Positions 60,248 through 64,000 of a stretch of DNA of 64,000 bases are shown one piece after another. Each line of letters opens with the position of its first letter. The first letter of the stretch is position 1. The stretch covers positions 186,001 through 250,000 of the forward strand of contig JAPDIZ010000002.1 in the NCBI GenBank assembly GCA_029259355.1, written 5' to 3'. Position numbers and translations under genes: made by a program. The notes beneath the pieces were generated by a model. The model searched no databases, was not told the origin of the DNA, and worked only from the letters and a program-made list of their open reading frames with translations. Origin of the DNA: Candidatus Bathyarchaeota archaeon. GTDB taxonomy: Archaea; Thermoproteota; Bathyarchaeia; JAPDIZ01.

Positions 60248-60766
60248 GTGAGCAAAGTACTGGGGATAAGAAAGCAACGAAGGAAGCAGAGCTTCACAAA
60301 CCTCCCCAAGCAAGTCGTCGGCGACGGCTTTAACATCGACCACTTTTTATCAAACATAGGCATAACGCCTCTTAGAACTCCATCGGCAGAGGAAGATCAT
60401 AGCAAAGTCGTATTTTTGGGAGAAAATGTTGAGGAACTTTCGCGAATACTCGAAGCTGAAGAATACCAGCTTCCACAAGAGAACGCTGAGATACTTCGTG
60501 AAGTCTTGCTTGAAGGAGGGCTAAGGCCTTTTTTCGACCCTCTTAAGGGGGCCTCCTATCCAACGCTTGAAGATAAGCTGAAAATGTCGTCTAGAGAAAT
60601 CGCTAAGCTGTTGGAGGAGCTTGAGAAAGAGGTTTTTTGGAGAAAACCCTTGCTTACAAGCTCCCCAGGTGTTCAAGGTGTGGAGCTGTTGCTCTCCTCA
60701 CGCTCACTGGATGCCCGAAGTGTGGTAACACTAACATCACTCGTGAGTCGCTGGTTGAGCACGTGA
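60248..60766 (+). CDS. N-terminal part of a TackOD1-like protein (frame-split)
   Basis: Frame of 172 aa. Residues 1-129 look genuine: basic start, mixed middle, and a helical end REIAKLLEELEKEVF that resembles the wing/helix leading into TackOD1 zinc fingers. After the run of six T at 60633-60638 the frame turns into an unlikely 43-residue tail (WRKPLLTSSPGVQG...), while the -1 frame continues with LEKTLAYKLPRCSRCG, just what the family expects. So the natural product is probably the fusion with the next entry, made by frameshift, RNA slippage or after correcting a missing T. GTG start 8 nt after GGTGG. Confidence 0.6.
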   Translation: MSKVLGIRKQRRKQSFTNLPKQVVGDGFNIDHFLSNIGITPLRTPSAEEDHSKVVFLGENVEELSRILEAEEYQLPQENAEILREVLLEGGLRPFFDPLKGASYPTLEDKLKMSSREIAKLLEELEKEVFWRKPLLTSSPGVQGVELLLSSRSLDARSVVTLTSLVSRWLST

Positions 60767-61575
60767 GGTGCGGGTATTTCGGCTCAGAGGAGTCGTTTAC
60801 AGGTGGCACGTGTCCACAATGCGGTAGAAAGATAAGAAATAAGTCTAAAGACCTTCGCACGGTTGGAAGCTGGTTTCACTGCCCTAAATGCAATTCGAGG
60901 TTTAGCGACTACAACATATTATATCTTTGTCAAGCTTGTGACAGCCGGTTCAGGCCAAGCGAGGTCGAGCTAACAGAGGTCTACACCTATACTATAAACT
61001 CAGCGAAAACTGAGGAGCTTAGGAAACAACTCACCGTACTACCTACCCTTAGAAAGTTCTTAGAGAGCCATGGGTTCGTGGTCGAATCTCCCAAAGCTCT
61101 TAAAGGCATTTCAGGAAATGTCCATAGATTCGACATAGTTGCTTGGAGGAATGGCGAAAAGTGGGTGTTCGATGTAGTAGTCATCAAAAAAGTCGCTCTC
61201 GAGAACAAACTCGTTCCTATCTCGGTAAAAGTAATCGACGTAAAAGCCTCAAAAGCATTCGTGATAGCAATTCCAAGCACAAGTGAGCAAGTAAAGAGAA
61301 CGGCTAACCTTCTCAACATCGAGGTCATAGACCTAGAAGACGCTACGTCTATAGAGTCTAAGCTATCCAAGTACTTAGCTGAGCTTTCCTCAATTTCCTC
61401 CGAGACCAAGTATAAGGGCGGCAGTCGCCAAGCCTACGAAAGTGGTGACAAAGCCGTAAATGAACACGTTCTCTCCAGAAAGCCTGCCGAGGAGAGCTCC
61501 CAGCAAAAACAGCAAAACGAGTGTGAGCAAAATAGAGAGCGCATAGGCCTGCTCTATGAGCATAGCGCCTCTTAA
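60637..61575 (+). CDS. TackOD1-like zinc-finger protein with nuclease-fold domain
   Basis: Frame of 312 aa. Residues 8-110 hold four CxxC sets: CSRCG...CPKCG, CGYF...CPQCGRKI, FHCPKCNSRF and LCQACDSRF, with LVEHVRCGYFG and RTVGSWFHCPKC between, the layout of the TACK output domain TackOD1. Residues 130-245 look like a restriction-endonuclease-fold domain (GISGNVHRFDIVAWRNGEKWVFDVVV, KAFVIAIPSTSEQVKRTANLLNIEVIDLED). The last 62 residues are polar, low complexity and antisense to the VIT gene. TTG at 60637 has AAAGAGG 4 nt upstream and could be a real start if the gene is split rather than frameshifted. Confidence 0.72.
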   Translation: MEKTLAYKLPRCSRCGAVALLTLTGCPKCGNTNITRESLVEHVRCGYFGSEESFTGGTCPQCGRKIRNKSKDLRTVGSWFHCPKCNSRFSDYNILYLCQACDSRFRPSEVELTEVYTYTINSAKTEELRKQLTVLPTLRKFLESHGFVVESPKALKGISGNVHRFDIVAWRNGEKWVFDVVVIKKVALENKLVPISVKVIDVKASKAFVIAIPSTSEQVKRTANLLNIEVIDLEDATSIESKLSKYLAELSSISSETKYKGGSRQAYESGDKAVNEHVLSRKPAEESSQQKQQNECEQNRERIGLLYEHSAS

Positions 61576-61986
61576 GCACAGAATGAAAGGCAATATGGCG
61601 ACAAAGGCAGGTATTGCTGGTGCAATCCCGTCTATCACGGCAAGTGCAACAGGCGCGAAGCGTGTGGCGTCTCCTATGACTGAGTTGCCGAGGTCAGCTA
61701 GCATCGCTTTCTCCAAGTCCTTAAGCCTCTTAATTCGCTCCGCTCTTTCCGAGATGTAGACCCCGGCGAAGCCAGAGATTCCCATAGCCAGCATTCCGCC
61801 GAGGCCAGCACTAACAATCATCGAAGGGTCTCTTGCACCCGCGACAAAAGCCCCCAGCACCACACCCAAGATAACCATGGCTCCGTCAAACGCGTTGATA
61901 ACGAAGTATCTTCTCCCTATCTCGCCCATCTCAGAGACGGAGGAATAGAGGCGAAACTTCTCAACTACTTCCCTAAGCCTCCGCAA
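61390..61986 (-). CDS. VIT family iron/manganese transporter-like protein
   Basis: Membrane protein of 198 aa related to vacuolar iron transporters (VIT1/CCC1). The first helix motif YFVINAFDGAMVILGVVLGAFVAGARDP and GLGGMLAMGISGFAGVYISERAER match the family; a soluble stretch RIKRLKDLEKAMLADL and three more helices follow. Cytosolic metal export or sequestration is inferred. Its C-terminal 62 codons overlap the TackOD1-like gene on the other strand; the VIT reading, a genuine transmembrane helix, is the constrained one. It follows the DUF211 gene by 11 bp. Confidence 0.88.
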   Translation of the reverse strand: MRRLREVVEKFRLYSSVSEMGEIGRRYFVINAFDGAMVILGVVLGAFVAGARDPSMIVSAGLGGMLAMGISGFAGVYISERAERIKRLKDLEKAMLADLGNSVIGDATRFAPVALAVIDGIAPAIPAFVAILPFILCLRGAMLIEQAYALSILLTLVLLFLLGALLGRLSGENVFIYGFVTTFVGLATAALILGLGGN

Positions 61987-61997
61987 CTGCTACCGCT

Positions 61998-62270
61998 TCA
62001 CCTCTTCTCTACAACTACCTCATCTACGCTGTGTATCTTTGCGCCAAACTTCTCCATAACATCCCTTATCTCCTTGTACTTGAACCCTGAGCCCTCTAAA
62101 ACGACTTTTATGGTCTCGGTCTCCACATCTACCTCCCTAATTACTATGTTAACCGTCTTTACTCCATCGACGCTTCCCAGAACCTCACCGAGCTCAAGTA
62201 TGGAGGGCTTGTGAGGCTTCAAAACATCCAGTACTACCTTAGTGAGAATCGGCGAGCCGCTATCTCCCAA
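61998..62270 (-). CDS. DUF211 family protein
   Basis: A 90-residue archaeal protein of the DUF211 family: LTKVVLDVLKPHKPSILELGEVLG, then VNIVIREVDVETETIKVVLEG and IRDVMEKFGAKIHSVDEVVV, a ferredoxin-like fold. Members often sit next to VIT transporters, as here, and may act as their regulatory or metal-binding subunit; function unproved. TTG start. Confidence 0.9.
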   Translation of the reverse strand: MGDSGSPILTKVVLDVLKPHKPSILELGEVLGSVDGVKTVNIVIREVDVETETIKVVLEGSGFKYKEIRDVMEKFGAKIHSVDEVVVEKR

Positions 62271-62355
62271 CTGCTTCTCTCACCCACTAAGACCCTGTAA
62301 GGCAATTATATGGTGAATTGCTTCACAGATTTTAATTATTCGGAGAACCATAGGC

Positions 62356-62970
62356 ATGGTTGAGCAGGGGTTGCTAAGTCAGCCCCGAGGCGGGGGCGCT
62401 TGGTTGGGTTTGGGTGAAGCAGAAAAGCTTGGTGAAGAAGAGATCAGGCGGTTGGCAGAGGCTAGAGCTTTTTTTGAGAAAAGAGCTAGAGAGCTTGAGC
62501 AGGAACTCGAAGGGCTTAAGCTAATCCTAGAGCTAATCGACAATGCTCTTGCTTCTGCAAGCTTCAAAAGGGCTACGGAGGTCGTGAAGCCGGCTGAGGA
62601 AGCCCCCCCAACTGAGTACAAGCGAGTAATACCCCTTAGGGCGGCTGATGGAACCCTCTTGGCAAACATGTACATAGGAGAAGACTTTGTGCAAGTTATT
62701 CCAGCTCAAGGCGTAAAGCTTTACACGTCCACCCCTCCCTTCCAGAGCTTTTTGGTGGGAAGGATTTTCGAAGCCATGCAAGAAAAGGATAGAGAAGACG
62801 CTCAGAGGGGGAAAATACCTCCAGACCAGATATTCTCCTATAAGATAGTTCAAGATGGGGATGAGCTGAAGAGCGTAATAATCAGAAACTACAGGGAAGA
62901 GAGGAGGCTTAGGGAGCTGAGAACGGCAATCAAGTGGACATTCGAGAAGATGAGAGAGAAGATAGCCTAG
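62356..62970 (+). CDS. Conserved hypothetical protein with N-terminal coiled coil
   Basis: 204 aa. A heptad-like helix (EEIRRLAEARAFFEKRARELEQELEGLKLILELI, about 28-61) precedes a short proline-rich hinge and a compact domain with strands RVIPLRAADGTLLANMYIGEDFVQVIPA, then FLVGRIFEAMQEKD, FSYKIVQDGDELKSVIIRNY and a final basic helix. I do not recognise a named family. ATG start. The ACT-domain gene begins 12 nt after its stop with the ribosome site spanning the stop codon, so the two are probably coupled. Confidence 0.75.
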   Translation: MVEQGLLSQPRGGGAWLGLGEAEKLGEEEIRRLAEARAFFEKRARELEQELEGLKLILELIDNALASASFKRATEVVKPAEEAPPTEYKRVIPLRAADGTLLANMYIGEDFVQVIPAQGVKLYTSTPPFQSFLVGRIFEAMQEKDREDAQRGKIPPDQIFSYKIVQDGDELKSVIIRNYREERRLRELRTAIKWTFEKMREKIA

Positions 62971-62982
62971 GAGGGTAGGCTC

Positions 62983-63468
62983 CTGAGGATAGAGATGGAC
63001 GTAGAGCTTGAGGACGTACCTGGCCAGCTCATCAAGGTACTCGAGCCCATAGCCAAGGGCGGGGGGAATATCGTCGGGGTTGTGCACCACAGAAACCACG
63101 CGAGAGGCTCTTTGGTCAAGGTGACGGTTACCTTTGACTTGAGCGAGCCGAAGAGGCTCGACGAAATCCTGAGCGAGCTGCGGAAGAGGAAGATATCCAT
63201 TCTGCGGATGGGCGGGGAGAGAAAGACGCACGCTATGACGGCTATCCTGATTGGGCACGTTTTCGCCACCAACATCAAGGACACCATAGACAGAGTTATG
63301 GCCACTGGAGCAGCTGTTCGAAAAGTCGATGCAAGGATAAAGAGTCCTGAAGAAGTTTCCTCAGTAAAGCTCATCATCGAAGCAGATACCGAGGAAGAGC
63401 TGACTAGGGCATGCCAAGAGCTTAAGAAAGCAGGTAGGGAGAAGGACCTCTTCATCATCAGGAGCTGA
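62983..63468 (+). CDS. ACT-domain regulatory protein
   Basis: About 161 aa. The N-terminal ACT domain MDVELEDVPGQLIKVLEPIAKGGGNIVGVVHHRNH binds small ligands, usually amino acids; a second ACT-like half follows (AILIGHVFATNIKDTIDRVMATGAAVRKVDARI...SVKLIIEAD). Next to homoserine dehydrogenase, it probably senses threonine or a related end product. Start: ATG at 62995 is 19 nt from the ribosome site, but CTG at 62983 is 7 nt from GGAGGG and gives LRIEMDVELEDVPGQ, the normal ACT N-terminus. I use the CTG. Confidence 0.87.
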   Translation: MRIEMDVELEDVPGQLIKVLEPIAKGGGNIVGVVHHRNHARGSLVKVTVTFDLSEPKRLDEILSELRKRKISILRMGGERKTHAMTAILIGHVFATNIKDTIDRVMATGAAVRKVDARIKSPEEVSSVKLIIEADTEEELTRACQELKKAGREKDLFIIRS

Positions 63469-63473
63469 GGCTT

Positions 63474-64000
63474 ATGAAAGTGGTTATCGCAGGGCTAGGT
63501 ACGGTAGGCAGAGGGCTGCTCAAGGCTCTGAGCAAGAAGAAGAGCGAGCTTTGGAGAGCTTATGAGTTCTCTCCCAAGGTAGTTGCTGCAGTCAAATCCG
63601 ACGGAGCTTTCCTCGACGAAAACGGACTCGACCCAGCCTCAGTGGTCTCATCTTTAGATGGCAGAGGCTATGAAGAACATTCGGCTTGGGTAAGCGGCTA
63701 CACCGCCCTAGAAGCCATAAGAGACCTCGATTTCGACGTTTTGGTGGAGGCAACCCCTACCAACGTTGAGAGCGGGGAGCCTGGGCTATCCCACATACTA
63801 ACAGCGCTTGAGCGGGAGAAAGACATAGTCACCTCCAATAAAGGACCTTTAGTAATAGCCTTCGAGAAACTGATGGAGGCTGCTCGAGAACGTGGGCGCA
63901 TTCTTAGGTACGAGGCTACGGTTGGCGGAGCGATGCCAGTCTTCAGTTTGGTCGAGAAGTGCCTCAGGGGGAACAAGATCACCGCGATCAAAGGGATTCT
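63474..64000 (+). CDS. hom: Homoserine dehydrogenase, truncated by window end
   Basis: First 175 or so residues of NADP-dependent homoserine dehydrogenase (aspartate to threonine/methionine). The Rossmann start VVIAGLGTVGRGLLKAL, VLVEATPTNVESGEPGLSH and the IVTSNKGPLVIAF motif are typical, as is RYEATVGGAMPVFS. ATG with GAGG just upstream, 5 bp after the ACT gene, which is a likely regulator. The threonine it makes would also feed CobD through threonine phosphate. Confidence 0.94.
   Translation, partial: MKVVIAGLGTVGRGLLKALSKKKSELWRAYEFSPKVVAAVKSDGAFLDENGLDPASVVSSLDGRGYEEHSAWVSGYTALEAIRDLDFDVLVEATPTNVESGEPGLSHILTALEREKDIVTSNKGPLVIAFEKLMEAARERGRILRYEATVGGAMPVFSLVEKCLRGNKITAIKGI

Noticed and set aside
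60638-60766. Last 43 residues of the 60248 frame as true protein
   Set aside because: Composition is poor and the zinc-finger code lies in the -1 frame.

Overview
The window is archaeal chromosome, probably from a thermophilic or anaerobic member of the TACK lineages. The archaeal calls rest on TBP, Alba, a group II thermosome, Rpo6, ribosomal protein eS25, an archaeal CODH/ACS alpha subunit (CdhA), a geranylgeranyl reductase for ether lipids, an Lhr-type helicase and a TackOD1-like protein. TackOD1 is, to my knowledge, a TACK-restricted domain, and there is also a possible Cren7-like protein. Genes are packed tightly, often overlapping by a few bases. TTG starts are as common as ATG, and G+C looks near one half by eye. 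I saw no rRNA, tRNA, CRISPR array, IS element or prophage.

Layout. 0-5 kb (mostly minus): a PurF paralogue that has lost its catalytic residues, an Lhr helicase and a small membrane methyltransferase. 5-9.5 kb: a small zinc-ribbon/Cren7-like protein, signal peptidase, TBP, deoC with a phosphoribosyltransferase, and an orphan ABC permease. 9.5-16.4 kb: a homocitrate/isopropylmalate synthase-family enzyme, pyrE, a metallo-hydrolase, a divergent LarA-like protein, an S2P-type protease, an Ard1-like acetyltransferase and a radical SAM protein. 16.4-24.3 kb: cdhA without its partner subunits, alba, rpo6 overlapping the thermosome gene, a fucose-isomerase-like protein, moaA, two small zinc-finger/RHH genes and an AT-rich spacer. 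24.3-30.4 kb: leuC-leuD-isocitrate/isopropylmalate dehydrogenase operon, eS25, DUF763, inositol-1-phosphate synthase and a 50-residue RHH regulator. 30.4-36.7 kb: DUF92, a B3/4 domain protein, an internally duplicated unknown protein, DUF72, a stand-alone Lrp effector domain, geranylgeranyl reductase and two little-known genes.

36.7-51.2 kb is a corrinoid uptake and salvage region. BtuF, a signal-less BtuF-like protein, BtuC and a long BtuD lie on the minus strand. Divergent from them is a long plus-strand operon: ApgM-like phosphatase, CobD, CobQ, CbiB, a four-cluster ferredoxin, an aldehyde:ferredoxin oxidoreductase, CbiZ, CobS, CobY and a surface transglutaminase. No corrin-ring genes are present, so the local genes suit import and remodelling of cobinamides rather than de novo synthesis. 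Corrinoid is needed by CODH/ACS.

51.2-56.7 kb holds ornithine cyclodeaminase, nitroreductase, DNA ligase, a presenilin-type protease and a flippase-like membrane protein. 56.8-61.6 kb is the most interesting uncharacterised block: MinD ATPase with a possible membrane-anchor tail, a double PRC-barrel protein, two roadblock/LC7-like proteins, a DUF2226-like protein with a long acidic linker, and a TackOD1/nuclease-fold protein split by a -1 frame change at a T6 run. The window ends with VIT and DUF211 genes, an unknown coiled-coil protein, an ACT protein and a truncated homoserine dehydrogenase.

A theme across the window is initiation. Several genes have no sensible ATG/GTG/TTG start but do have an in-frame CTG, usually 7-8 nt after a strong GGAGG, which suggests CTG is used as a start codon here.
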